Assembly: GCF_014649335.1 (NCBI RefSeq)
Contig: NZ_BMSV01000013.1
Location: forward strand, 1-64,000
Reading direction: 5' to 3'
DNA length: 64,000 bases
Source of the DNA: Streptomyces roseolilacinus
Lineage (GTDB): Bacteria > Actinomycetota > Actinomycetes > Streptomycetales > Streptomycetaceae
A program made the position numbers and the translations under genes. Below the pieces are notes generated by a model. It saw only the letters and a program-made list of their open reading frames with translations, did no database searches and was not told where the DNA came from. Below are positions 44,802 through 54,407 of the stretch, one piece after another; positions within the stretch are counted from its first letter, which is position 1, and each line of letters begins with the position of its first letter.

Positions 44802-45521
44802 GTGAACAAGAAGCTTGCAGCCGCGCTGTCCGGCGGTGCGGTGCTGGTACTCGCGCTGTCGGGCTGCAGCAGTGACGAAGTCGACGAAGGCCAGAAGGTG
44901 GACGCCTGGGCGAAGACGTTCTGCGACCAGGCCAAGCCACAGATCCAGAAGCGGGCCGACGCCCAGCAGACCATCATCTCGACGGCGGCGGACGGCAAGC
45001 CAGCCGACGTCCAGGCGGCGGACTCGAAGGCGTTCCAGGACATCGCCGACACGGACAAGGCGCTCGCCAAGGCGGTCGAGAGCGCCGGCGTCCCGCCCGT
45101 CGAGAACGGCGAGAAGCTCCGGCAGGACGCCATCAAGGAGCTCAACGCCACCGCCACGGCCTACGAGGGCCTGAGGAAGCAGGTCGACGCCCTCGACCCC
45201 AAGGACCAGCAGAAGTTCGCCGACGGCCTCCAGGGCGTCGCGGACGGGCTGAAGCGCATCGAGAAGATGGACCAGGACGCGCTGGCCAAGATCCAGTCCG
45301 GTGAACTGGGCAAGGCCATGGCCAAGCAGCCGGGCTGCCAGAAGACCAGGGCGTCCGTCGCGCCCACCGCGACCAGCGGCCCCGCCGCCAAGCCCGGTGA
45401 CGCCGCGCCCGCCTCCCCGTCCGCCGCCGCCTCCGGCAGCGCGTCGGCGAAGCCCTCCGCCCCGGCCAAGCCCTCCACTTCGGCGAAGCCCTCCGCCTCG
45501 ACGAGCGCCGCGTCCGAGTAG
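44802..45521 (+). CDS. Small secreted lipoprotein, hypothetical
   Basis: 239 residues. A signal peptide with lipobox LALSGC ends at Cys22. Residues 23-170 are helical and charged, with two cysteines (TFCDQ and QPGCQK) that could form a disulfide. The tail (185-239) is Ala/Pro/Ser/Lys low complexity with repeated KPSxSAKPS units. No enzymatic motif is seen. GGAAGGGA lies upstream of GTG 44802. A direct repeat GGTGCAAA occurs twice at 44697-44713 upstream and could be part of its promoter. Confidence 0.85.
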   Translation: MNKKLAAALSGGAVLVLALSGCSSDEVDEGQKVDAWAKTFCDQAKPQIQKRADAQQTIISTAADGKPADVQAADSKAFQDIADTDKALAKAVESAGVPPVENGEKLRQDAIKELNATATAYEGLRKQVDALDPKDQQKFADGLQGVADGLKRIEKMDQDALAKIQSGELGKAMAKQPGCQKTRASVAPTATSGPAAKPGDAAPASPSAAASGSASAKPSAPAKPSTSAKPSASTSAASE

Positions 45522-45541
45522 CGGTACCCGCCCCAGTCGTC

Positions 45542-45572
45542 CGGCCCGGTTGTCCACAGGGAAGCCGGGCCG
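45542..45572 (+). terminator. Hairpin terminator whose loop holds a perfect DnaA-box sequence
   Basis: CGGCCCGG pairs with CCGGGCCG over 8 bp. The 15-base loop begins TTGTCCACA (45550-45558), identical to the Streptomyces DnaA-box consensus. It lies 20 bp past the lipoprotein stop. Confidence 0.65.
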
Positions 45573-45608
45573 TTCGTCATCGCCCGTGGCGCCGGTCACA
45601 ATGAGTGG

Positions 45609-47132
45609 GTGAGTACGACCAGCCTGACCACCAGCCTCCCGGTGCCCGACCACGCCGACCGCCTGCGCGCCGCCCTCCTGGCCGCCGGCTTCACCGCCGA
45701 CGGGCTCCTCGACCGGCTCGGCGCGCCCGCCTACGCCGCCCTCGCGCGCAGCGAGACGGTGCCCGCCCTGCGCGCCACCCGCGGGGACGGGGCGCTGGAC
45801 GCCCTCGTCCGGCTGTTCCTGCTCCAGCAGCGGGTGCCGTACGAGCAGGCGCGCTCCGCCCTCCCGATGGACGAGGCGCTCGCGGACGGCTGGGTGGCAC
45901 GGGACGGCGACGGCGTCCGGGCCGCGGTCGACGTGCGCCCGTACGGCGGCCCCGACGGCGAGGACTGGTACATCGTCTCCGACCTCGGGTGCGCCGTGGG
46001 CGGCGCGAGCGGGGCCGGCGGCAGGGGCGAGGGCGTCGTCCTCGGCGTCGGCGGCGCGTCCACCACGCTCGCCGGGCTCACCGTGCGGACCCCCGTCGCC
46101 TCCGCGCTGGACCTCGGCACCGGCTCCGGCATCCAGGCGCTGCACGCCACGCGGCACGCCACACGGGTGACGGCGACGGACCTCAACCCGCGGGCGCTGG
46201 AGTTCACGCGGCTGACGCTCGCGCTGTCCGGCGCACCGGAGGCCGAGCTGCGGACCGGCTCGCTGTTCGAGCCGGTCGGGTCGGAGACGTACGACCTGAT
46301 CGTGTCGAACCCGCCGTTCGTCATCTCCCCGGGCGCCCGGCTCACCTACCGGGACGGCGGGATGGGCGGCGACGACCTGTGCCGCGTCCTCGTCCAGCAG
46401 GCCGGGGAGCGGCTCAACGACGGCGGCTACGCGCAGTTCCTGGCCAACTGGCAGCACGTCGAGGGGGAGGACTGGAAGGACCGCGTCCGCTCGTGGGTGC
46501 CGCGCGGGTGCGACGCCTGGATCATCCAGCGGGAGGTCCAGGACGTCACCCAGTACACGGAGTTGTGGCTGCGGGACGCCGGGGACCACCGCGCCGGCCC
46601 GGAGGAGTACCAGGCACGGTACGAGGCGTGGCTCGACGAGTTCGAGGCACGCAGGACCAAGGCGGTCGGCTTCGGCTGGATCACGCTGCGCAGGTCCGGC
46701 GCGGACGAGCCGTCCGTCGTCGTCGAGGAGTGGCCGCACCCGGTCGAACAGCCGCTCGGCGAGACCGTGCGGGCGCACTTCGCCCGCCAGGACTACCTCC
46801 GGGCGCGGGACGACGCGGCCCTGCTCGCCGACCACTTCGTGCTCGCCCCCGAGGTGGTGCAGGAGCAGGTCGGGCTGCCGGGCGCGGAAGACCCCGAGCA
46901 CGTCATCCTGCGGCAGAACCGCGGGATGCGGCGGGCGACCAAGGTCGACACGGTGGGCGCCGGGTTCACCGGCGTCTGCGACGGCACGCTCAGCGCGGGC
47001 CGCATCCTGGACGCCATCGCCCAGTTGACGGGCGAGGACCCGGTCGTGCTGCGGGACCGCACGCCCCGGGCGATCCGCCTCCTCGTGGAGGAGGGCTTCC
47101 TGGAGCCCGCGCGGCCGGACGGGCGGGGCTGA
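45609..47132 (+). CDS. SAM-dependent methyltransferase (N5-glutamine/HemK-like)
   Basis: 507 residues, larger than PrmC (about 280). The class I methyltransferase core lies near 150-260: SALDLGTGSGIQALHA (SAM-binding glycine loop), VTATDLNPRALEF (acidic end of strand 2) and YDLIVSNPPFVIS (NPPF catalytic motif of N5-glutamine and adenine methylases). A long C-terminal region (310-507) has no motif I recognise. The NPPF motif favours a protein Gln or nucleic acid target. The GTG at 45609 follows the DnaA-box hairpin by 36 bp. Confidence 0.87.
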   Translation: MSTTSLTTSLPVPDHADRLRAALLAAGFTADGLLDRLGAPAYAALARSETVPALRATRGDGALDALVRLFLLQQRVPYEQARSALPMDEALADGWVARDGDGVRAAVDVRPYGGPDGEDWYIVSDLGCAVGGASGAGGRGEGVVLGVGGASTTLAGLTVRTPVASALDLGTGSGIQALHATRHATRVTATDLNPRALEFTRLTLALSGAPEAELRTGSLFEPVGSETYDLIVSNPPFVISPGARLTYRDGGMGGDDLCRVLVQQAGERLNDGGYAQFLANWQHVEGEDWKDRVRSWVPRGCDAWIIQREVQDVTQYTELWLRDAGDHRAGPEEYQARYEAWLDEFEARRTKAVGFGWITLRRSGADEPSVVVEEWPHPVEQPLGETVRAHFARQDYLRARDDAALLADHFVLAPEVVQEQVGLPGAEDPEHVILRQNRGMRRATKVDTVGAGFTGVCDGTLSAGRILDAIAQLTGEDPVVLRDRTPRAIRLLVEEGFLEPARPDGRG

Positions 47133-47144
47133 CACGACGCCGGG

Positions 47145-47183
47145 CGGGTGAACGGCGGCGCCGGTCCCCGCGCCGTTCACCCG
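47145..47183 (+). terminator. Strong hairpin after the methyltransferase gene
   Basis: Thirteen base pairs (CGGGTGAACGGCG and complement) with a 13-base loop, 12 bp past the stop, followed by TAATTCG. Confidence 0.8.
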
Positions 47184-47476
47184 TAATTCGCGCTCCCGAC
47201 GCCCGGAGGTGTCAACCTCCCCGTGGACACCCCGCAGCACGGCCCCCGGCCCCGGCCCGGGGCCGCCGCGGCACCACCCGGCCGGCACCCGCCGGCGGGG
47301 AGCGCCGCGGGCACGCGGCCGTGACGGCACCGTCCCGTGCGGCACTCCGCCCGCCCGGCACCCGGGCCCCGGAACCGCGGCACGCGGCGGTCGGTGCCGG
47401 GCCCGTGCCGCACGCGGTCGGCTCGCGCGCGACCTGCGGGGCCCCGAGGACTGGTACGACGGAACGGGGTACGGGC
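47184..47476. other. Gap before a small membrane protein gene
   Basis: GC-rich with no clear gene. A compact hairpin GGAGGT-GTCA-ACCTCC at 47205-47220 pairs a ribosome-site-like GGAGGT with its complement but is not next to a start codon. Confidence 0.45.
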
Positions 47477-47674
47477 ATGGAGAGCGGACCGGCCATCTTC
47501 GCCGGCGCGGCGTTCACGATCTTCGGCGCGGGGCTGCTGGTGTGGACGGCGGCGCGTGTGACGCACCGCGCACCGGTGGCCCACGGGGTGAACCCGGCCA
47601 CAGCCGTCGCCTTCGCCGTCGGGGCCGGCGTGGCGTTCCTGGCCCTCGGCGTGTGGTGTTTCGGCCGGATCTGA
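47477..47674 (+). CDS. Small two-helix membrane protein, hypothetical
   Basis: 65 residues with two hydrophobic helices (about 6-26 and 42-62) separated by a short basic loop THRAPVAHG, which should face the cytoplasm or surface by positive-inside logic. No family name is known to me. Its position between the methyltransferase gene and topA matches a small gene I recall in S. coelicolor. The ATG at 47477 is preceded by a GGGG-type site. Codon bias is typical of neighbours. Confidence 0.75.
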   Translation: MESGPAIFAGAAFTIFGAGLLVWTAARVTHRAPVAHGVNPATAVAFAVGAGVAFLALGVWCFGRI

Positions 47675-48056
47675 CGGAGCCGCCCCCACCGCTCCGGCGG
47701 CCGGCGCCGCCGACACCGCCACGACCAGGGACGTACCCCTCCGAGCAGGCCGAACCGGGCGGAGACCGGCGACCCGGACGGCCCGGCGCACGGCGCGGAC
47801 CGCCCTTCGCCGGAACGCGGCCCTCCGCACCGCGAAGGGAGTCCGGGCGGCAGGAAGGGCAGAAGTCGGGTTACCGTTCGAGTGGCCGTTGCGGGCTTTC
47901 GCCGTTTGACACGGGGGCGGGTTGTACCGTCACACTCCGCAGCGACAGCAGCGCCACAGCCGTGGCGCAGTGCCCGCAGTGCCCGCGGTGCGCCCCGGAC
48001 GGGGCGGCGTCGCGCCGCACATGCACCGAGCGCCGACCGGAGAGAAGAGCGAAGAG
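47675..48056. promoter_or_regulatory. topA upstream region
   Basis: 382 bp with no gene. Three near-copies of CGCAGTGCC lie in tandem at about 47967-47995. A TTGACA at 47906-47911 is followed only 13 bp later by TACCGT, shorter than the usual 17-18 bp spacing. topA promoters are supercoiling-sensitive in Streptomyces. Confidence 0.4.
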
Positions 48057-50912
48057 TTGTCCCCGACACGCGAGACCGCACAGGGCGGCCGCCGACTCGT
48101 CATCGTCGAGTCCCCTGCCAAGGCGAAGACGATCAAGGGCTACCTCGGCCCCGGCTACGTCGTCGAGGCGAGCGTCGGGCACATCCGCGACCTCCCGAAC
48201 GGCGCCGCGGAGGTGCCCGAGAAGTACACCGGCGAGGTGCGCCGGCTCGGCGTGGACGTCGAACACGACTTCCAGCCGATCTACGTCGTGAACGCCGACA
48301 AAAAAGCCCAGGTCAGGAAGTTGAAGGAGCAGCTCGCCGAGTCCGACGAGCTCTACCTGGCCACCGATGAGGACCGCGAGGGCGAGGCCATCGCCTGGCA
48401 CCTCCTGGAGGTCCTCAAGCCCAAGGTCCCCGTCCACCGGATGGTCTTCCACGAGATCACCAAGGACGCGATCCAGCAGGCCGTCGCCAACCCCCGCGAG
48501 CTGAACAAGCGGATGGTCGACGCCCAGGAGACCCGCCGCATCCTGGACCGGCTGTACGGCTACGAGGTCTCGCCGGTCCTGTGGAAGAAGGTCATGCCCC
48601 GGCTGTCGGCCGGCCGCGTGCAGTCCGTCGCCACCCGGCTCGTCGTCGAGCGGGAGCGCGAGCGCATCGCCTTCCGCTCCGCCGAGTACTGGGACCTCAC
48701 CGGCACCTTCGGTACCGGCCGCGCCGGCGACGCCTCCGACCCCTCGACCCTGACGGCCCGCCTCGCCTCGGTCGACGGCCGCCGCGTCGCCCAGGGCCGT
48801 GACTTCGGTTCGGACGGCCGCCTCAGGGGCGACCAGGTCCTCCACCTCGACGAGGCGAACGCCCGCGCCCTGGCCGCCGCGCTCGCCGACACCCGGTTCG
48901 CCGTCCGCTCGGTCGAGTCCAAGCCGTACCGCCGCTCCCCGTACGCGCCGTTCCGCACCACCACCCTCCAGCAGGAGGCGAGCCGCAAGCTCGGCTTCGG
49001 CGCGAAGGCCACGATGCAGGTCGCGCAGAAGCTGTACGAGAACGGCTTCATCACCTACATGCGCACGGACTCCACGACGCTGTCCGACACGGCCGTCGCC
49101 GCCGCCCGCGCGCAGGTCACGCAGCTGTACGGTGCCGACTACCTGCCGGGCGCGCCGCGCACGTACGCCGGGAAGGTCAAGAACGCGCAGGAGGCGCACG
49201 AGGCGATCCGCCCCTCGGGGGACCGTTTCCGCACGCCCGCCGAGACCGGACTGACCGGCGACCAGTTCAGGCTGTACGAGCTGATCTGGAAGCGGACCGT
49301 CGCCTCCCAGATGAAGGACGCGGTCGGCGACTCCGTCACCGTCCGGATCGGCGGCCGCTCCTCGGACGGCCGCGACGCCGAGTTCAGCGCCTCCGGCAAG
49401 ACGATCACCTTCCACGGCTTCATGAAGGCGTACGTCGAGGGGGCCGACGACCCGAACGCCGAGCTCGACGACCGCGAGCGCCGCCTCCCGCAGGTCGCCG
49501 AGGGCGACGCCCTGGCCGCCGAGGAGATCACGGCGGACGGCCACGCCACCAAGCCGCCGGCCCGCTACACCGAGGCGTCGCTGGTCAAGGAGCTGGAGGA
49601 GCGCGAGATCGGCCGCCCGTCGACGTACGCGTCGATCATCGGCACGATCCTGGAGCGCGGCTACGTCTTCAAGAAGGGCACGGCGCTCGTCCCGTCCTTC
49701 CTCTCCTTCGCCGTCGTCAACCTGCTGGAGAAGCACTTCGGCCGGCTCGTCGACTACGACTTCACCGCGCGGATGGAGGACGACCTCGACCGCATCGCGC
49801 GGGGCGAGGCCCAGGCCGTGCCGTGGCTGAAGCGGTTCTACTTCGGCGAGACGGTGCCCGGCAGCGGCTTCGCCGCCGGGGGCGCGGGCGCCGCCGACGC
49901 GGGCAACGGCGACGGCGACCACCTCGGCGGCCTGAAGGAGCTGGTCACGGACCTGGGCGCGATCGACGCCCGGGAGATCTCCTCCTTCCCCGTCGGCAAC
50001 GACATCGTGCTGCGCGTCGGCCGCTACGGCCCGTACATCGAGCGCGGCGTGAAGGACGAGGAGGGCCACCAGCGCGCGGACGTGCCCGCCGACCTGGCGC
50101 CCGACGAGCTGTCCGTGGAGTACGCGGAGGAGCTGCTCGCCAAGCCGAGCGGCGAGTTCGAGCTGGGCGCCGACCCGGCGACCGGTCACACGATCGTCGC
50201 CAAGGACGGCCGCTACGGCCCGTACGTCACGGAGATCCTGCCCGAGGGCACCCCGAAGACCGGCAAGAACGCGGTGAAGCCGCGCACGGCCTCCCTCTTC
50301 AAGTCGATGTCGATCGACACGGTGACCCTGGAGGACGCGCTCCGGCTGATGTCGCTGCCGCGCGTCGTCGGCAAGGACCCCGAGGGCGTCGAGATCACCG
50401 CGCAGAACGGCCGCTACGGCCCGTACCTGAAGAAGGGCACGGACTCGCGGTCCCTGGGCAGCGAGGACCAGCTCTTCACGATCACGCTGGAGGAGGCCCT
50501 CGCGATCTACGCCCAGCCGAAGGCCCGTGGCCGCGCGGCCGCCAAGCCGCCGCTGAAGGAGCTGGGCAACGACCCGGTGAGCGAGCGCCCCGTCGTCGTC
50601 AAGGACGGCCGCTTCGGCCCGTACGTGACGGACGGCGAGACGAACGCGACGCTGCGCAGCGGCGACAGCGTGGAGACGATCACGCCGGAGCGCGGCTTCG
50701 AGCTGCTCGCCGAGAAGCGGGCGAAGGCCCCGGCGAAGAAGACCGCCAAGAAGGCCCCGGCGAAGAAGACCACCGCGGCGAAGAAGACGGCGGCGAAGAA
50801 GACGACGGCGGCGAAGAAGACCGCCGCCAAGAAGACGACCGCCAAGGCCGCCACCGCCAAGACCGCCACGGCCAAGAAGGCGACGGCGAGGACCGGCACC
50901 TCCGACGAGTGA
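48057..50912 (+). CDS. topA: DNA topoisomerase I
   Basis: 951 residues. The Toprim start is RLVIVESPAKAKTIKGYL, with the acidic triad in YLATDEDREGEAIAWH. The active-site tyrosine is in GFITYMRTDSTTLSD. Later come repeated topo-C domains (GRYGPY-type units at about 680-880). The last 70 residues are a Lys/Ala/Thr-rich tail (AKKTAAKKTT units), typical of actinobacterial TopA and known to raise DNA binding and processivity. No zinc fingers. I chose TTG at 48057 because purine-rich GGAGAGAAGAG precedes it. ATG at 48021 is possible. Confidence 0.95.
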   Translation: MSPTRETAQGGRRLVIVESPAKAKTIKGYLGPGYVVEASVGHIRDLPNGAAEVPEKYTGEVRRLGVDVEHDFQPIYVVNADKKAQVRKLKEQLAESDELYLATDEDREGEAIAWHLLEVLKPKVPVHRMVFHEITKDAIQQAVANPRELNKRMVDAQETRRILDRLYGYEVSPVLWKKVMPRLSAGRVQSVATRLVVERERERIAFRSAEYWDLTGTFGTGRAGDASDPSTLTARLASVDGRRVAQGRDFGSDGRLRGDQVLHLDEANARALAAALADTRFAVRSVESKPYRRSPYAPFRTTTLQQEASRKLGFGAKATMQVAQKLYENGFITYMRTDSTTLSDTAVAAARAQVTQLYGADYLPGAPRTYAGKVKNAQEAHEAIRPSGDRFRTPAETGLTGDQFRLYELIWKRTVASQMKDAVGDSVTVRIGGRSSDGRDAEFSASGKTITFHGFMKAYVEGADDPNAELDDRERRLPQVAEGDALAAEEITADGHATKPPARYTEASLVKELEEREIGRPSTYASIIGTILERGYVFKKGTALVPSFLSFAVVNLLEKHFGRLVDYDFTARMEDDLDRIARGEAQAVPWLKRFYFGETVPGSGFAAGGAGAADAGNGDGDHLGGLKELVTDLGAIDAREISSFPVGNDIVLRVGRYGPYIERGVKDEEGHQRADVPADLAPDELSVEYAEELLAKPSGEFELGADPATGHTIVAKDGRYGPYVTEILPEGTPKTGKNAVKPRTASLFKSMSIDTVTLEDALRLMSLPRVVGKDPEGVEITAQNGRYGPYLKKGTDSRSLGSEDQLFTITLEEALAIYAQPKARGRAAAKPPLKELGNDPVSERPVVVKDGRFGPYVTDGETNATLRSGDSVETITPERGFELLAEKRAKAPAKKTAKKAPAKKTTAAKKTAAKKTTAAKKTAAKKTTAKAATAKTATAKKATARTGTSDE

Positions 50913-50965
50913 GGCGGCACGGCGCCCCGCGGCCCGAGGGCCCGGGGCGGCCGGCCGTCCGTCGG

Positions 50966-50993
50966 ACACGCCCGGGCCCCGGCCCGGGCGTGT
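50966..50993 (+). terminator. topA terminator
   Basis: Thirteen base pairs, ACACGCCCGGGCC with its complement, on a CC loop, 53 bp past the topA stop. Confidence 0.75.
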
Positions 50994-51138
50994 GCCCGTA
51001 CCCTCTCGGCCCCGCGCCCGCCCCGCCGCACCCGTGCGGCGCGTGTGACGCGTGTGGCGCGGCACCGTACCGGGGGCCGTGCGCTCGCGCGTTCGGTCGG
51101 GGCGTATGAGTGCCGGTCCGGGCGGATAGGCTGAGGGG

Positions 51139-54100
51139 ATGACGCGAGCCGAGCAGCCAACGGCCCTGGGCCCCACCTCAGACCCCGAAGCCTCCGACGC
51201 CGCACTCGCCGCGGACTCCCGCGAGCGCGCCGTACGGGCACTGCTGCGCAACCCACGGCTGCGCCGGCTGTGGAGCGCGTCGCTCGTCGGCGGCATCGCC
51301 GACGCCCTCGCCCTGCTCGTCCTGATCCTCCTGACCGTGCGCGCGGCCGTCACGGAGGAGACCTTCGGCGGCGGAGCGCGCGGCGCGGCCTTCGCGGTCG
51401 CCGCCGTCCTCGGCGCCCGCGCGCTGTCCACCCTGCTCCTCGGCGCCGTGCTGCTCGGCCCGATGAGCGGACTCGTCGCCTCCGGCGGCCCCCTCGACCG
51501 CCGCTGGACCATGATCGCCGCGGACGGCGTGCGGGTCGCGCTGCTGGTCGTCGCCCCGCTGTGGATCGTCTGGACGCCCGAGCAGGCCGTCCTCCTCCTC
51601 CTGGTCACGGCCTTCCTGGCCGGTGCCGCCGAGCGGTTCTGGACGATCACCAAGGACAGCGCCGCCCCCGCCCTGCTGCCCGCCCCGCCCCTGGAGGGCG
51701 CCGCCGTGCGCCCCCTGCCGGACCACCTGGGCGCACTGCGCCGGCTCTCGCTGCGCACCGGCTTCGCCGCCATCCCGGCGGCGGCCCTCGCCCTGCTGGT
51801 CACGGCCCTCGTCGGCAAGCTGCTGGCGCTCGGCGTCGACTGGTTCGCGACGCACCAGGCGGCGCTCGGCTCGTACGCGGCGGCCGGGCTGTTCGCCGGG
51901 TCCCTGTCGATCCTGTACTTCCTCCAGCTGCCCGGCACGCAGACGCCGCGCCCCCGCTCCCCGCTGGAGGGACTGCGCCGGCCGTCCACCGGCACGGGCA
52001 CGGAGAAGGGCCGCACGGGCGCCATACCGCTGCTCGTCCTCGTCTGCGCCGCCGTCGCGGCGGCGGTCGCCTCCGCCGCGGCCGTCGCCGTGCTGCACGC
52101 GGCCGAGCTGGGCGGCGGCCCCGTCACGTACGCGCTGCTCGTCCTCGCCCTGACCGGGGGCACCGGCCTGGGCGTCCGCGCCGCCCGCGCCGTCCTGCCC
52201 GCCCTGTCCCGGCGCCGGCTTCTCGCCCTCGCGACCGCCGTCACCGGGGTCGCGCTGCTCGTGACGGGCCTCGTGCCCGACACGGCGACCGTGCTGTTCC
52301 TCGCGCTCGCCGCCGGCCTGTCGGCCGGTGTCGCCGCGAACGTCGGGCACACGCTGATCGACCAGGAGACCGAGGAGTTCCGCAGGACACGCCTGACCGA
52401 GCACCTCCAGGCCGTCGTCCGGGTCGCCATCGCGCTCGGCGCGCTCGCGGCGCCGCTGCTCGCCGCGGCCATCGGCCCGCGCCGCCTCGCCGGCGGGGAC
52501 GTCGTCTTCGCGCACGGCGGCGCCGCCTTCACGCTGATGCTGGTCGGCGCGCTGCTGCTGCCCGTCGCCGCGCTCGTCCTCGCCAAGACCGACGACCGGT
52601 CGGGCGTGCCGCTGCGCCGCGACCTGCGCGACGCGCTGCGCGGTGCCGACCCGGCGCAGGCACCGGCCCCCACCGGCTTCTTCATCGCCCTCGAGGGCGG
52701 CGACGGCGCCGGGAAGTCCACGCAGGTCACGGCCCTCGCCGAGTGGATCCGCGCGAAGGGCCACGAGGTGGTCGTCACCCGCGAGCCGGGCGCCACGCCC
52801 ATCGGCAAGCGGCTCCGTTCGATCCTGCTGGACGTCTCGTCCGCCGGGCTCTCCCACCGCGCGGAGGCGCTGCTGTACGCCGCCGACCGCGCCGAGCACG
52901 TCGACTCGCTGGTCCGCCCCGCACTGGAGCGCGGCGCCGTCGTCATCTCCGACCGGTACATCGACTCGTCCGTCGCCTACCAGGGCGCCGGCCGGGACCT
53001 CTCCCCGACGGAGATCGCCCGCATCTCCCGCTGGGCGACCGGCGGGCTCGTCCCGCACCTGACCGTGCTGCTGGACGTGTCGCCGGAGACGGCCCGCGAG
53101 CGGTTCACGGAGGCGCCCGACCGGCTGGAGTCGGAGCCGGCCGAGTTCCACGCGCGCGTACGGGCCGGTTTCCTCGCCCTCGCGGCCGCCGACCCCGCCC
53201 GGTACCTCGTCGTGGACGCCGGCCAGGAGCCGGAGGCCGTCACCACCGTCGTGCGCCACCGGCTCGACCGGATGCTGCCGCTGTCCGAGGCCGAGGTGAA
53301 GGCCCTGGAGGAGGCGCGGAAGGCCGCCGAGGAGGAGGCCCGCCGCAAGGCCGAGGAGGAGGCCCGGCGCAAGGCGGAGGCGGAGCGCCTGGAGCGGGAG
53401 CGCCAGGAGCAGCTCGCCAGGCTCCGCGCCGAGGAGGAGGAGCGCAAGCGCCGCGAGGAGGAGGAGGCCCGCCGCCGCGAGGCCGAGCGGCAGGCCGAGG
53501 AGGCCCGCCAGCGCGCGGCCGAGGCGCGCCGGCTCGCCGAGGAGGAGCGGCGGCGGCGCGAGGCCGAGGAGAAGGCCCGCCGCGAGGAGCAGGAGCAGCT
53601 GCGCAGGCGGGCCGAGGAGGAGGCCCGGCTCCGTGCCGAGGCCGAGGAACGGCGCCTGGAGAAGCAGCGCAAGGCGGAGGAGGCCCTGCTGCGCGCGGAG
53701 GAGGCCCGCCGTCAGGCGGCGGCCGAGGCCGAGGCGGCGGCCGCCGCTGCCGCCGCTGCCGCCGCGGCCAGGGCGACCGTGTCGCCCCACGACGTGACGG
53801 TGCCGACCCCGGTCGTACGGCCCGAGGAGATCACGCAGCCCCTGCCCGCGCCCCGCATCGGCCTGCGCAAGGACGACGAGGAGACGCAGCGCATCAACAT
53901 GCGCAAGGACGAGGAGCCCGCGTTCCGCCCGGAGGAGGAGACCCAGCGCATCGACATGCGCAAGGACGACCCCGCCCCGGACGTCGCCGAGACGGCGGTC
54001 CTGCCGCCCGTACGCGACGAGCGGCCCGACGACCGCGTGCCGCCCGGTTTCTTCCGCGACGAGGTCCGGCCCGGCGCCGACGACCGGACCCGTGAGCTGC

Positions 54101-54246
54101 CCCAGGTCGACGAGCGGGGCCGGCCGCGGCGAGGCCGCCCCGACTGGGCGGAGGAGACCCCGCTGGACGACCTGCCGTCCCTGGCCGACGAACTCCTCGG
54201 CGGCCAGGACGACGAGGACGGCGGCAGGGGCGGCCGCCGCCGCTGA
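51139..54246 (+). CDS. tmk: Tripartite protein: MFS-like membrane domain, thymidylate kinase, charged coiled coil
   Basis: 1035 residues. Part 1 (about 30-500) is a twelve-helix MFS-like membrane domain. Part 2 (about 514-715) is a full thymidylate kinase: FIALEGGDGAGKSTQ (P-loop), TREPGATPIG and VISDRYIDSSVAYQG (DRY). It phosphorylates dTMP for DNA synthesis. Part 3 (720-875) is a long Arg/Glu helix rich in EEARRKAE-type repeats, then an Ala run and two copies of ETQRI-x-MRKD before an acidic tail. ATG 51139. holB follows, as recalled for S. coelicolor. Confidence 0.92.
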   Translation: MTRAEQPTALGPTSDPEASDAALAADSRERAVRALLRNPRLRRLWSASLVGGIADALALLVLILLTVRAAVTEETFGGGARGAAFAVAAVLGARALSTLLLGAVLLGPMSGLVASGGPLDRRWTMIAADGVRVALLVVAPLWIVWTPEQAVLLLLVTAFLAGAAERFWTITKDSAAPALLPAPPLEGAAVRPLPDHLGALRRLSLRTGFAAIPAAALALLVTALVGKLLALGVDWFATHQAALGSYAAAGLFAGSLSILYFLQLPGTQTPRPRSPLEGLRRPSTGTGTEKGRTGAIPLLVLVCAAVAAAVASAAAVAVLHAAELGGGPVTYALLVLALTGGTGLGVRAARAVLPALSRRRLLALATAVTGVALLVTGLVPDTATVLFLALAAGLSAGVAANVGHTLIDQETEEFRRTRLTEHLQAVVRVAIALGALAAPLLAAAIGPRRLAGGDVVFAHGGAAFTLMLVGALLLPVAALVLAKTDDRSGVPLRRDLRDALRGADPAQAPAPTGFFIALEGGDGAGKSTQVTALAEWIRAKGHEVVVTREPGATPIGKRLRSILLDVSSAGLSHRAEALLYAADRAEHVDSLVRPALERGAVVISDRYIDSSVAYQGAGRDLSPTEIARISRWATGGLVPHLTVLLDVSPETARERFTEAPDRLESEPAEFHARVRAGFLALAAADPARYLVVDAGQEPEAVTTVVRHRLDRMLPLSEAEVKALEEARKAAEEEARRKAEEEARRKAEAERLERERQEQLARLRAEEEERKRREEEEARRREAERQAEEARQRAAEARRLAEEERRRREAEEKARREEQEQLRRRAEEEARLRAEAEERRLEKQRKAEEALLRAEEARRQAAAEAEAAAAAAAAAAAARATVSPHDVTVPTPVVRPEEITQPLPAPRIGLRKDDEETQRINMRKDEEPAFRPEEETQRIDMRKDDPAPDVAETAVLPPVRDERPDDRVPPGFFRDEVRPGADDRTRELPQVDERGRPRRGRPDWAEETPLDDLPSLADELLGGQDDEDGGRGGRRR

Positions 54247-54407
54247 GGCCCGACCTCGGACGCCGGGCCCGGACCTCAGTGCCGGTCCCGGGCGTGGCGG
54301 TAGACGGCCCGTCCCGGCCGGCCGGAGCGGACGGCGTTGTCGGAGGGCTCCGCCACAATGGGGGACGCCGGTGGAAGGGCCGCCGTGTGAGGAGAAGGTG
54401 GTGACCC

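Noticed and set aside
47906..47930. TTGACA/TACCGT promoter of topA
   Set aside because: The 13-bp spacing is too short for a normal sigma-HrdB promoter. Recorded only as sequence.
47871..52961. Very long minus-strand open frame across topA and the tmk fusion gene
   Set aside because: It is antisense to two strongly supported genes, and its translation is Arg/Ala/Asp/Gly biased low complexity as expected of a shadow frame in high-GC DNA.
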